Source: an uncultured Lachnospiraceae bacterium (lineage in GTDB: Bacteria > Bacillota > Clostridia > Lachnospirales > Lachnospiraceae). From it: 64,000 nucleotides of DNA. The position numbers and the translations under genes are program-made. The notes below the pieces were generated by a model. It was not told the origin of the DNA and did not search any database. It saw nothing but the letters and a program-made list of their open reading frames with translations. The stretch covers positions 1 to 64,000 of the forward strand of contig CADBXF010000003.1 in NCBI GenBank assembly GCA_902798585.1, in the 5' to 3' direction. Of this stretch, positions 27,552 through 36,479 are shown piece by piece; position 1 is the first letter of the stretch, and each line of letters starts with the position of its first letter.

Positions 27552-28490
27552 ATGGAATATATCACTTTGAAAAATTCGGACCTTGTCGTCTCGCGGTTGT
27601 GCATGGGCGGTTGCCCCATGGGCGGCTACGGCTGGGGAGACGTGCAGGAGCAGGAGCTTGTGGATGCGGTGCATGCTGCCGTTGAGAGCGGCGTGAACTT
27701 CTTCGACACCGCGGACACCTATGGCCTCGGGCAGAGCGAGAGGGTTCTCGGGAAGGCGCTCGGCGCCGCGCGAAAGGATGTAATCATCGCCGACAAATTC
27801 GGCGTGCGCGCGGGCAACGGGCCGACATTTTACGACAATTCCCCGGAGTATATCCGACAGGCGATCGACCTGTCGCTGAAAAATCTGGGCACGGACTATA
27901 TCGACCTGTACCAGGTGCATTACCGCGACGGCAAGACGCCGCTTGCGGATGTAATCGGAGCGCTTACGGAGCTTCAGGAGGCCGGAAAGATTCGCTACTA
28001 CGGGCTCTCCAACATCCACAGCGAAGATTTTGCGGAGGTCGCGCCGTTCGCCGGCAGGGTTGTGAGCGTGCAGGATGAATACAGTCTGGCGTGCCGGAAG
28101 AACGAGAGCGATCTGGAGACGCTGTACCGCGAGTACCAGATGACGCCGCTCACCTGGGGAAGTCTCGGACAGGGCATTCTGACCGGCAAATACGACCGCT
28201 CGGTGGCCTTTGCCGCGAACGACCGCAGAAGCCGCGATATCTATGTGAATTTTCACGGAGAGAAACTCCTTAAGAACCTCGAGATTGTCGAGGCGATGCG
28301 CCCGATTGCGGAGAGACACGGCAAATCGGTGAGCGCGGTTGCAATCCGGTTCATACTGGACCAGCTGGAGGGCTCCGTTGTTTTGGTCGGCGCAAAGCGT
28401 CCGGCGCAGATTCTCGGCAATGTCGAGGGGCTCTCGTGGAAGCTCGATGAGGAAGAGCTTGCATTGCTTGATCAAGTTTCGAAAGATTGA
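27552..28490 (+). CDS. Aldo/keto reductase
   Basis: NADPH-dependent reductase of sugar or keto intermediates. 312 aa. The catalytic tetrad is visible: Asp and Tyr in FFDTADTYGLG, Lys in IIADKFGV and His in YQVHYRDG. The C-terminal cofactor segment VVLVGAKRPAQILGN is also present. The ATG at 27552 follows AGGAAAGACAGAAG; the longer frame has no ribosome site. Lying between the initiating transferase and a transketolase pair, it may reduce a ketose or keto sugar for an unusual residue, which is inference from position. Confidence 0.88.
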   Translation: MEYITLKNSDLVVSRLCMGGCPMGGYGWGDVQEQELVDAVHAAVESGVNFFDTADTYGLGQSERVLGKALGAARKDVIIADKFGVRAGNGPTFYDNSPEYIRQAIDLSLKNLGTDYIDLYQVHYRDGKTPLADVIGALTELQEAGKIRYYGLSNIHSEDFAEVAPFAGRVVSVQDEYSLACRKNESDLETLYREYQMTPLTWGSLGQGILTGKYDRSVAFAANDRRSRDIYVNFHGEKLLKNLEIVEAMRPIAERHGKSVSAVAIRFILDQLEGSVVLVGAKRPAQILGNVEGLSWKLDEEELALLDQVSKD

Positions 28491-28499
28491 GGACGATAC

Positions 28500-29522
28500 A
28501 TGAATCGCAACAGTGAACAATTGGCCTGGCTGATTCGCCGGCACGGCATCGAGATGACACATCGCTCCGGCGGAAGCCACATCGGCGCTATCATGTCCGT
28601 CGCGGATGTTGTCGCGGTCCTTTATGCGGATGTCATGAAGTACGATCCGAAGAATCCGCAGTGGGAGGGCAGAGACCGCTTCATCCTGTCGAAGGGACAT
28701 GCGGGCGCGAGCATCTACGCGGCGCTTGCCGAGGAGGGCTTCTTCCCCGTGGAGGAGCTCAAGACGCATTATGCGAACGGAAGCCGTCTGTCCGGCCATG
28801 TGTCGCATCATGTGCCCGGCGTTGATTTTTCGACGGGGTCGCTCGGACACGGCCTTTCGGCCGCCTGCGGAATGGCGTACGCGGCGAGAAAGGATCGAAA
28901 GGACGACCACCGCGTGTTCGTTGTCCTCGGCGACGGCGAGTGCAATGAGGGCTCTGTCTGGGAGGCGGCGCTTTTCGCAAACCATTTCCGGCTGAACAAT
29001 CTCATCGCGATTGTGGATCACAACCGTATGCAGAGCCTGGATTTCAACGAGAACACGATTGAGCTTGAGGACTTCGGCGCCAAATGGAAGGCGTTCGGCT
29101 GGAATGTCATCGAGGTAAACGGCAACTGCCATTCCGAGCTCAAGAGCGCGTTCGCGAAGGCGGAGGAGCTGCGCAGCGCGGAGCCGCACAAGCCCACGGT
29201 GATCATCGCCGACACTGTCAAGGGCTGCGGCGTCACCTATATGCAAAATGATATTCTGTGGCATTATCGTTTCCCGCACGACGGCTGGGAGTACGATGAG
29301 GCCGTGACGGAGATGCATAAGAATATTCCCGCGGGCGTTGTCGACCCGTATACGCCGGACGGCATCGCTGAGCCGACGCGGCATACGGATGCCGATGACA
29401 TCGGCAATGACCATACATTTACGAAGACCTGGAACACGACCTATCCGGAGACGATGCGCAGGGTGGAAGCCGCGCCCGGAAGCGACGAGGAGGTTCGGGA
29501 GATCGGAGGGGCAGCGAAATGA
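28500..29522 (+). CDS. Transketolase, N-terminal (TPP-binding) subunit
   Basis: Half of a split transketolase. 340 aa with the TPP/Mg motif GDGECNEGSVWEAALFAN, preceded by SGGSHIGAIMSV and ILSKGHAGASIYAAL. It would act with the next gene product to move two-carbon units between ketose and aldose phosphates. The stop overlaps the next ATG by 4 bp. Copies of such split transketolases in glycan loci probably make a special ketose or pentose phosphate rather than serve central metabolism; this is inference. Confidence 0.93.
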   Translation: MNRNSEQLAWLIRRHGIEMTHRSGGSHIGAIMSVADVVAVLYADVMKYDPKNPQWEGRDRFILSKGHAGASIYAALAEEGFFPVEELKTHYANGSRLSGHVSHHVPGVDFSTGSLGHGLSAACGMAYAARKDRKDDHRVFVVLGDGECNEGSVWEAALFANHFRLNNLIAIVDHNRMQSLDFNENTIELEDFGAKWKAFGWNVIEVNGNCHSELKSAFAKAEELRSAEPHKPTVIIADTVKGCGVTYMQNDILWHYRFPHDGWEYDEAVTEMHKNIPAGVVDPYTPDGIAEPTRHTDADDIGNDHTFTKTWNTTYPETMRRVEAAPGSDEEVREIGGAAK

Positions 29523-30454
29523 GAGATACATTTGTGCGCACCTTGACGGAGCTTGCAAAGGAAGATCCAAAGATCGAGCTCGTGACCGGCGACCTCGGCT
29601 TCGGCGTTCTCAAGCCGTTCTGGGAAACCTGCCCGGACCAGTTCACCAACGCCGGCATCGCCGAGCAGAACATGACCACGGTCGCGGCGGGAATGGCCCT
29701 TGAGGGCAAGACGGTGTTTACCTACAGCATCGGTAATTTTCCGACGCTCCGCTGCCTTGAGCAGATTCGCAACGACTGCGCCTATCACGAGGCCAATGTC
29801 AAGGTCGTCTGCGTCGGCGGCGGTTTTGTGTACGGGTCTCTCGGCATGAGCCATCAGGCGACCGAGGATATCGCGATTTTGCGTGCGCTTCCCAATGTGA
29901 TTGTGATGGCGCCGGCAGATCTCGTTGAGGCGGAGGAGTGCACGAAGGCGCTCGCCCGCACGAAGGGAACCGCGTACCTGCGCTTGGGGCGCGGCGGCGA
30001 GAAGCGAATCCATGAGAGAATCGACAATTTCGAGATCGGCAAGGCGATTCGCGTGTACGAGGGTGAGAGGATTGCAATCTTCTCCACCGGCGCGATTTTC
30101 GAGGAAGTCACGGCGGCGTATGAGCAGTTGAAAGAGATGGGGTACAACCCCTGTGTATATACCTTCCCGACGGTGAAACCGATCGACCGCGAGGTGATTG
30201 AGAAGATTGCCGGGGAGTTTGAGCTGATTGTGACATGCGAGGAGCACAACATCGTCGGCGGGTTCGGCGGTGCGGTTGCCGAGGTCATGGCGGAGTCGGC
30301 GGGCCGGAAGGCGCGGCTCCTGCGAATCGGCTTAAACGATGAATACAGTGTGCGCGTCGGCAACCAGAAGTATTTGCGGCAGCAATACGGAATGGATGCG
30401 ACGGCAATCACCGAAAGAATTGTCCGCGAGGTTTCAAAAGATGAACAACGATAA
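29519..30454 (+). CDS. Transketolase, C-terminal subunit
   Basis: Second half of the split transketolase: the pyrimidine-binding domain (GIAEQNMTTVAAGMALEG, with the catalytic-pocket Glu in GIAEQ) and the C-terminal regulatory domain (NIVGGFGGAVAEVMAE). 311 aa. The ATG overlaps the upstream stop (ATGA), and the end overlaps the start of the first licD-like gene by 14 bp, so the three are tightly coupled. Nothing visible reveals its preferred sugar phosphates. Confidence 0.93.
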   Translation: MRDTFVRTLTELAKEDPKIELVTGDLGFGVLKPFWETCPDQFTNAGIAEQNMTTVAAGMALEGKTVFTYSIGNFPTLRCLEQIRNDCAYHEANVKVVCVGGGFVYGSLGMSHQATEDIAILRALPNVIVMAPADLVEAEECTKALARTKGTAYLRLGRGGEKRIHERIDNFEIGKAIRVYEGERIAIFSTGAIFEEVTAAYEQLKEMGYNPCVYTFPTVKPIDREVIEKIAGEFELIVTCEEHNIVGGFGGAVAEVMAESAGRKARLLRIGLNDEYSVRVGNQKYLRQQYGMDATAITERIVREVSKDEQR

Positions 30455-31187
30455 TGCCGGAGTAGCGGCGGTTCAGCGGGAACTCTACGATTTGATGCTT
30501 ATTTTGCATGAGTATCTCGAAAAACACAACATCGATTACAGCCTTACCGGCGGATCCCTTCTGGGAGCCATCCGGCATCAGGGCTTCATCCCGTGGGATG
30601 ACGATCTGGACATCATGCTCTCGAGAGAAAATTTCGAGAAGTTTGCGGAGTGCTTTGCGAAGGACCCTTCGGAGCAGTTCATTTTCGAGCGCGACCAGTG
30701 GGTGTACCGCGCGAGGAAGACGCACAAGACGGAAGGCTTTGTTCCCTCCATCGACTTTTTTATCATCGATAAGGCGCCGGAGGGGAAGCTTAAGGCGAAG
30801 CTCCAGGTATGGCGCCTGAAGATTCTTCAGGGAATGCTTCGCAACAACGAGAAGGAGGGGAACTACTCCTTCCTCTATCGCATTTTGATCGGCGTGTCGA
30901 GCCTGCTCGGCAAGCTGCGAAGCAAAGACAAAATGTTCCGCACCTACGACCGCATTTCCCAGTGGGGCCGCAACGGCAGCGGGACCGAATACGGCATCTT
31001 CAACGACCGCTTCCGCCTGCTCGGTCTGCGCTACGGCGAATGGATTGTCAAAGGGTATACGAAGCACGCGTTCGAGACGACGGAGTTTGAGATTATCGAG
31101 GGATACGACGGGTATCTCACGAAACAGTTCGGCGATTACATGCAGCTGCCGCCGGAACAGGACCGCGTTCCGCAGCACATGTTTTGA
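30441..31187 (+). CDS. LicD-family phosphotransferase, copy 1
   Basis: LicD proteins move a phosphorylated headgroup (phosphocholine in the characterised cases) from a CDP carrier to a glycan. 248 aa, starting after AGGTTTC and inside the end of the transketolase gene. The signature is SLTGGSLLGAIRHQGFIPWD followed by DDLDIML, holding the acidic metal-binding residues. There is no membrane segment. With two other copies in this unit and CTP-dependent nucleotidyltransferases nearby, it is likely to transfer a phospho- or phosphonoalkyl group, or a polyol phosphate. The acceptor is unknown. Confidence 0.88.
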   Translation: MNNDNAGVAAVQRELYDLMLILHEYLEKHNIDYSLTGGSLLGAIRHQGFIPWDDDLDIMLSRENFEKFAECFAKDPSEQFIFERDQWVYRARKTHKTEGFVPSIDFFIIDKAPEGKLKAKLQVWRLKILQGMLRNNEKEGNYSFLYRILIGVSSLLGKLRSKDKMFRTYDRISQWGRNGSGTEYGIFNDRFRLLGLRYGEWIVKGYTKHAFETTEFEIIEGYDGYLTKQFGDYMQLPPEQDRVPQHMF

Positions 31188-31201
31188 TTACGGAGGAAGA
31201 G

Positions 31202-32011
31202 ATGGCAACGGATATTGCCGCGATACAGGGGGAACTTCGTGTTCTTCTTGAGTATTTTCACAAGCTTTGCACGGAGCACGGAATCGAGTATTCGCTCCAC
31301 GGCGGGACGCTTCTCGGGGCAATCCGCGAAAAGGGCTTTATCGCGTGGGACGACGACGCGGATGTCACGATGGAGCGGGCGGACTATGAGCGCTTCTGCG
31401 AGTTGATGAAGACCGCGGAGCTTCCGCCGGAATTCGGCTTTGTCAACGAGAGCCGGTTTCCGCAGTTTGCGATGAAGCGCGAGGGAAAGCCTCCGGTGTG
31501 GACGGACATTTTCGTCTATGATTACATCTCGGAGAAGCCGTTCGCGCGGAAAATGAAGATTGCCGGAACCAACTTCTTCATCCTTGTCACACGGCGCATC
31601 TCCGACCAGAAGATGTCCAACAAAAACGGTTTGTACAAGGGCGCGAAGAAGCTTTTGATGAACGCGCTCGTCTACACTGCGCAGATTGTGCCGTACAGAT
31701 GGCGCCTTGCGCAGGCGAGATGGTTTATGAAGCGCCTCCCGGGGAAGAAGCAGTTTGTTCACCGCTCCAACGACACCCGCGTGGGCGCGGCGAAAATACT
31801 GCCGGCCGAGGTGATCGGGGAGTACGAGACCATCGATTTTCTCGGTTGCGATGTGATGATTGCGAAGCGCTGGCACGAGGTTTTGGTCAACTCCTACGGC
31901 GCGGATTATATGACGCCCCGGAAGGACAAGCCGGACGCGATGCATGAGATTACGCTTGCAAAGGAGCAGCAGGAGATTGAAGCTTTTTTGGCGAAGCGAA
32001 GAAGGGTTTAA
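31202..32011 (+). CDS. LicD-family phosphotransferase, copy 2
   Basis: 269 aa with SLHGGTLLGAIREKGFIAWD followed by DDADVTMERADYERF, the LicD core. The start is the ATG at 31202, with GGAGG five to six bases upstream. Compared with copy 1 it is divergent outside the core, so the three LicD proteins probably act on different acceptors or donors. It is followed closely by the polymerase gene. Confidence 0.88.
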   Translation: MATDIAAIQGELRVLLEYFHKLCTEHGIEYSLHGGTLLGAIREKGFIAWDDDADVTMERADYERFCELMKTAELPPEFGFVNESRFPQFAMKREGKPPVWTDIFVYDYISEKPFARKMKIAGTNFFILVTRRISDQKMSNKNGLYKGAKKLLMNALVYTAQIVPYRWRLAQARWFMKRLPGKKQFVHRSNDTRVGAAKILPAEVIGEYETIDFLGCDVMIAKRWHEVLVNSYGADYMTPRKDKPDAMHEITLAKEQQEIEAFLAKRRRV

Positions 32012-32014
32012 AAG

Positions 32015-33292
32015 ATGTTGACGGAAGATGTCGGAAAAAGTAACGGTTTGTTGACATTGCTTACGATTTTTCTTATGACATTCAGCATTTATGCGGATTT
32101 CGGAATCAGAAGATCGTACGGATATCTGGCAATTCTCGCGGCGGCCGTATTTTTGATTGTGCTGAACAGATACATCACTCCGTTTTCGCGGTTTAAGATC
32201 TGTTACTGGCTGTTCGTGCTGCCCTGCGTGCTCTTTTCGATACTGCCGTCGTCCTATCGCTCCGACAATACAATCGCCATAAGCATCTATATGCTTGTCG
32301 CCGGTTTCTTCGTCATGTGCGCGCAGGTCAACCGGAAGGAAGGACGGCGGGTGCTGTGGATTATCGACATTGCGTCGGTTGTGCTGTCCCTTTATATCAT
32401 TGCCGTGAGGGCAGTCCCGTCCCTGTATTGGAACGGGGTGGCCCGCTTTGTGACGGCATACTCGCGGGAGGCGGCGAGAAATCTGGCGGCCCAGGGGTAC
32501 GGAATCCCGATCGGAGACTCCATCACCTTTGCCGATTATGTGATTGTGATGGCGATGCTTTCGAGACTGTCCAGAGTATTCTTTTCGAAGATTAAGCCGG
32601 GAATCGGATTTTATGTGCTCAGCGCCGTAAATATCGTCGCGATGTTTTTCGAAAACAGACGCTCCGAGATCATCTGCCTGGCAGCGGTCGTTTTCTTCCT
32701 CTTTCTGCTGTCGCTGGATCCCCGGCGCATGCAGGAGGTTTTGAAAAAACTTTCCGTACTCGTCGCTGCGGGAGCCCTGCTTGTCCTCGTGGTATACATT
32801 TTGTATAAGAACGGCGGTCTGGGGCGCTACGAGGGGATTATCCGGAAGTTCGTCATGAAGGAATCCACGGGGCAGGATGTCTCGGGAGGACGGTTGGATC
32901 TGTGGAGCACGGCGTGGAGCCTGTTCCTGGCAAAACCGCTGCTCGGAATCGGCTGGGAACGGTTTATGGGATACAACACCTTCCATCACGATGTTCACAA
33001 CACCTATCTGCAGTGGTTGTGCGAGACCGGTATCGTCGGGTTTGTGCTCATTTTCGTGCCGGTGCTTGTTTTGCTCGGAATGTCGTACCGGCGTGCGAAG
33101 AAGATTTGCAAGAATCCGTCTGCGGACCCGACGCTTGCGGCTATGGCGTGCGTCGGCTTCGGAACCCAGCTGTTCTTTTTCGTGATTAACATTATCGACC
33201 CGGCCTTTTATCATTTGAACTATTTTTGCTTCTTCGGAATCGCACTGATTCTTTCGGAATGCTCACATAAATTATATTCGGAATCTTTGTAG
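32015..33292 (+). CDS. Wzy-type polysaccharide polymerase / O-antigen ligase family protein
   Basis: 425 aa integral membrane protein with about ten hydrophobic segments. The large outer loop carries RLDLWSTAW and the characteristic HHDVHNTYLQWLCETGIVG stretch of the Wzy/WaaL family. It should polymerise lipid-linked repeat units at the outer membrane face. It lies next to the flippase gene, as expected for Wzx/Wzy pathways. Confidence 0.87.
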   Translation: MLTEDVGKSNGLLTLLTIFLMTFSIYADFGIRRSYGYLAILAAAVFLIVLNRYITPFSRFKICYWLFVLPCVLFSILPSSYRSDNTIAISIYMLVAGFFVMCAQVNRKEGRRVLWIIDIASVVLSLYIIAVRAVPSLYWNGVARFVTAYSREAARNLAAQGYGIPIGDSITFADYVIVMAMLSRLSRVFFSKIKPGIGFYVLSAVNIVAMFFENRRSEIICLAAVVFFLFLLSLDPRRMQEVLKKLSVLVAAGALLVLVVYILYKNGGLGRYEGIIRKFVMKESTGQDVSGGRLDLWSTAWSLFLAKPLLGIGWERFMGYNTFHHDVHNTYLQWLCETGIVGFVLIFVPVLVLLGMSYRRAKKICKNPSADPTLAAMACVGFGTQLFFFVINIIDPAFYHLNYFCFFGIALILSECSHKLYSESL

Positions 33293-33315
33293 GGGAAAGG
33301 AAGCATTCTTGAGCG

Positions 33316-34782
33316 ATGGCTAGAAACAGGCTAAGAACGAATTTTATACTGAATACCGTTTCCCAGGTATTGCGAATCATAACGCCGTTTGTCACCACGC
33401 CGTACATTTCGCGTGTGCTCGGCGTGGACAATGTCGGAATCTTCAGCTACTCGTATTCCGTGCAATCGTATTTCTGCCTGTTTGCGGTTCTCGGAACGGC
33501 AGCCTACGGCACGCGCGAAATCGCGAGAAACCGCGACAGCCGCGAGAAGGTAAGCCTCGCGTTCTGGGAGATTGAGGCGCTGCGCGCCGTGACCGCGCTC
33601 GTCGCTCTGGCGGGGTGGGCCGTTGTCATCGGCATCGCCGACAACCGGGTGATTTACATCCTTCTGTCGACCTACCTTGTCGCGTCGCTGCTCGATATCT
33701 CCTGGCTCTATATGGGACTGGAGATGTTCCCGTTCATCGTGGCGCGGACGATTCTCGTGAGAATCCTGGAAGTGGTTTCCATCTTTGTGTTTGTCAAGGG
33801 GCCGAACGATCTTCCGATTTACTGCGCAATCATGGGCGGCGGCACATTGATCGGAAATATCACGCTGTGGCTGAACCTGCACAAGTGTGTCGACCGCGTG
33901 AAGCGGAGCCTGATTAACCCGTGGCGACACTTAAAGGAGACGCTTGTTTATTTTCTGCCCTCGGTGGCGACTACCATATACACGGTTTTGGACAAGACGC
34001 TGATCGGCGCCATCACGGCGAGCGATTATGAGAACGGTATTTACGAGCAGGCGACGAAGGTCGTGGAAATCGCCAAGGCCATCGCCTTTGTCTCCCTGAA
34101 TACGGTCATGGGGCCGAGAAGCTCGTACCTGTACCAATCCGGACAGTTTGACAAGATCAAAGCGAACCTGAAGCTGTCCACGGACATCATGCTGACAATC
34201 GGCTTCGGCTTTGCCTTCGGCATCGCCGTTGTGTCCGACCGGTTTGTGCCGACATTTTTCGGAGCGGGCTACGACGGCGTAATCCTGCTTCTTAAGCTGC
34301 TGTCGCCGATTATCGTGATTATTACCGTCAGCAGCGCACTGGGAGACCAGTACTACAACCCGGCGGGACTTCGGCTGAAGACATCGATGTATCTGCTTGT
34401 CGGCGCCGGCGTCAACCTTGTTTTGAACCTTTTGCTGATTCCCGCGCTCTACAGCGCAGGCGCCGTGATAGCCTCCGTGATTGCGGAGATTGTGATTTCG
34501 TCGCTGTACCTGATTCACTGCGACGGATATATGAGCCTTAAGACGCTGCTTCGCCTCTCGTGGAAGAAGGTGATTGCGGGCGGCGTCATGGTGGCTGCCG
34601 TGCTTGTTGCGGACCCCCGGATTCCGTCGAACGTCCCGGGTCTGATTGCGGTGGTTGCCGTCGGCGGGTGCGTCTATCTCGCGGTGCTTCTCGCACTCCG
34701 GGACAGCGCGATGCTCTATGCGGTTAAGGAATTTACGAAGCGCCTTCACAGAGGCGGAAAAAAGACACAGAGTCAGGAATGA
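33316..34782 (+). CDS. Wzx-type flippase for lipid-linked oligosaccharide
   Basis: 488 aa with about 12-14 predicted membrane segments and the typical N-terminus (ILNTVSQVLRIITPFVTTPY, then ISRVLG). It should turn undecaprenyl-linked repeat units across the membrane for the polymerase encoded just upstream. The last 13 residues are basic and polar. A ribosome site (GGGGAAAGG) precedes the ATG. Confidence 0.9.
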   Translation: MARNRLRTNFILNTVSQVLRIITPFVTTPYISRVLGVDNVGIFSYSYSVQSYFCLFAVLGTAAYGTREIARNRDSREKVSLAFWEIEALRAVTALVALAGWAVVIGIADNRVIYILLSTYLVASLLDISWLYMGLEMFPFIVARTILVRILEVVSIFVFVKGPNDLPIYCAIMGGGTLIGNITLWLNLHKCVDRVKRSLINPWRHLKETLVYFLPSVATTIYTVLDKTLIGAITASDYENGIYEQATKVVEIAKAIAFVSLNTVMGPRSSYLYQSGQFDKIKANLKLSTDIMLTIGFGFAFGIAVVSDRFVPTFFGAGYDGVILLLKLLSPIIVIITVSSALGDQYYNPAGLRLKTSMYLLVGAGVNLVLNLLLIPALYSAGAVIASVIAEIVISSLYLIHCDGYMSLKTLLRLSWKKVIAGGVMVAAVLVADPRIPSNVPGLIAVVAVGGCVYLAVLLALRDSAMLYAVKEFTKRLHRGGKKTQSQE

Positions 34783-34794
34783 CAGGAGAATGCG

Positions 34795-35691
34795 ATGGAT
34801 ACAACGGAATTTGTTGTGAGTGAGAAGCGCCGTGCGGTCTGGAACACGGAGATTGAGATTTTCGAAGCGTTTCGCGCGATTTGCGACCGGCACGGGCTTA
34901 CCTATTTTGCGGACAGCGGCACTCTGCTCGGAGCCGTTCGGCACAAGGGGTTCATCCCCTGGGATGACGATATCGACATCTCCATGATGCGCGACGACTA
35001 CGAGAAGTTTCTCAAGTACGCCGCGGAGGAGCTGCCGAAGGAATATTTTCTGCAGATTCCTTCGACCGAGGAGGATTACTTCTACGGCCACGCCAAGATT
35101 CGCAAAAACGGCACGACGGCCATCCGGCAGATTCAGTACCCGGAGCGCTACACGCACCATCAGGGCGTTTTCGTCGACATTTTCCCGATTGACAATGTGC
35201 CCGACGGCAAGGTTGCGCGGGCGTTTCACAAATTTGTCGCGCTCAAGATGATGCAGTTCATCTATTATGCGAAGTACTACTATCGTCTGAACAGGCATTC
35301 CTTAAAGACGAAGATCAAGCACCGCATCAGCTGCATTTTGCTTCCGAGCAACAAGGCGATTCGCAGAGCCTACCGGCGCTACGAAAAATGGATTCGCCGC
35401 TACAACAAAAAGCAGACATCCACAATCGGCTGCATCTCGATGTACTATAACCTCAGCAACTTCCTCTGGCCGAGGGAGTGGTTTATCGAGAAGACCGAGC
35501 TTCCGTTTGAAAACATCACGATGGCGGCGCCTGCGGAGTACGACAGAATTCTGACCTATGAGTACGGCGATTACATGACGCCGGTGCAGGCTCCGACGGA
35601 GCACGGCGAAGTGTATTTCGATCTCGAGCACAACTATACGGACTATTACGACGGGACCCGCTCGTTTGCGGAGGGGGACCTGAAGCTGTGA
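34795..35691 (+). CDS. LicD-family phosphotransferase, copy 3
   Basis: 298 aa, the longest of the three. The core is YFADSGTLLGAVRHKGFIPW followed by DDDIDISMMRDDYEKF. It is followed by the TarI/IspD-type cytidylyltransferase gene, whose CDP product could be its donor. Some LicD relatives transfer ribitol or glycerol phosphate rather than phosphocholine, so a polyol-phosphate role is possible. AGGAG precedes the ATG. Confidence 0.88.
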   Translation: MDTTEFVVSEKRRAVWNTEIEIFEAFRAICDRHGLTYFADSGTLLGAVRHKGFIPWDDDIDISMMRDDYEKFLKYAAEELPKEYFLQIPSTEEDYFYGHAKIRKNGTTAIRQIQYPERYTHHQGVFVDIFPIDNVPDGKVARAFHKFVALKMMQFIYYAKYYYRLNRHSLKTKIKHRISCILLPSNKAIRRAYRRYEKWIRRYNKKQTSTIGCISMYYNLSNFLWPREWFIEKTELPFENITMAAPAEYDRILTYEYGDYMTPVQAPTEHGEVYFDLEHNYTDYYDGTRSFAEGDLKL

Positions 35692-35741
35692 GAAACCGGC
35701 AGAGTCGAAGGATTTGAGAATTTCAACGAGGCGGTGAGTCA

Positions 35742-36479
35742 ATGAAAAATGTAGCTGTTTTGTTCGCCGGCGGAATCGGAAAGCGAATGAATTCGGGGGA
35801 TGTTCCGAAGCAGTTCCTCGAGGTGTTCGGCAAGCCGATTCTGGTCTACACAATCGAAGCCTTCCAGACCCATGAAGAAATCGACGGCATTGTTGTCGTG
35901 TGCGTGGAACCGTGGATTCCTTACACGAGAGAGCTTGTGGAAAAATACAACCTCACGAAGGTTTTGGAGGTGATTCCCGGAGGCGTGACCGGCCACGAAT
36001 CCCGCCTTCTCGGGCTGCGGTGCGTCACGAAGTATTTTGAGGAGGCGGTCGTGCTCATTCACGACGGCGTCCGCCCTCTGATTGACGCAGACACAATCTC
36101 AAGGGCAATCGCATGCACGAAAGAAAACGGTTCGTCGGTCGTCTGTTCGCCGGCGATTGAGACTATTTACCGCGAGGAAGGGGATCGCAAGACGATTATC
36201 CCGAGGGAGCAGTGTTCGCTGCTTCGGGCGCCCCAGTGTTTCTTCCTCTCGGAGATTCTCGGATTGTACGAGGATTCCTACGCAAGGGGCGAGCGCGATG
36301 TAATTGATTCCGTGACGCTGATGCAGATGTACGGAAAGAGTGTTCCGAAGGTCATCGGCCCCGCGGAAAATATCAAGATAACGACGCCTCTCGATTTCTA
36401 TATGTTTGAGGGAATCATGAAGAGTCGCGGAATCAAGAGGGATACGGAGGAGAGCAATGGTTCTGACGGAAGATCTTGA
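35742..36479 (+). CDS. CTP-dependent sugar/polyol-phosphate cytidylyltransferase (TarI/IspD family)
   Basis: 245 aa. The N-terminal LFAGGIGKRMNSGDVPKQFL is the nucleotide-binding loop, with HDGVRPLID later. The closest types are TarI (CDP-ribitol) and Bcs1/Acs1; IspD itself would not be expected in a glycan locus. The product is probably a CDP-activated polyol or sugar acid for a LicD transferase. It overlaps the following reductase/epimerase by 23 bp, an organisation like fused or paired TarI-TarJ systems, although the partner here is an SDR and not the alcohol-dehydrogenase type. Confidence 0.85.
   Translation: MKNVAVLFAGGIGKRMNSGDVPKQFLEVFGKPILVYTIEAFQTHEEIDGIVVVCVEPWIPYTRELVEKYNLTKVLEVIPGGVTGHESRLLGLRCVTKYFEEAVVLIHDGVRPLIDADTISRAIACTKENGSSVVCSPAIETIYREEGDRKTIIPREQCSLLRAPQCFFLSEILGLYEDSYARGERDVIDSVTLMQMYGKSVPKVIGPAENIKITTPLDFYMFEGIMKSRGIKRDTEESNGSDGRS

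Noticed and set aside
26838..29570. 910-residue open frame on the minus strand across four glycan genes
   Set aside because: It lies opposite recognisable sugar transferase, reductase and transketolase genes, and its sequence is Arg/His/Leu-rich without domains.
35742..36479. IspD of the isoprenoid pathway
   Set aside because: The sequence is compatible with IspD, but location in a glycan locus and overlap with an SDR gene favour a TarI-like polyol- or sugar-phosphate cytidylyltransferase.
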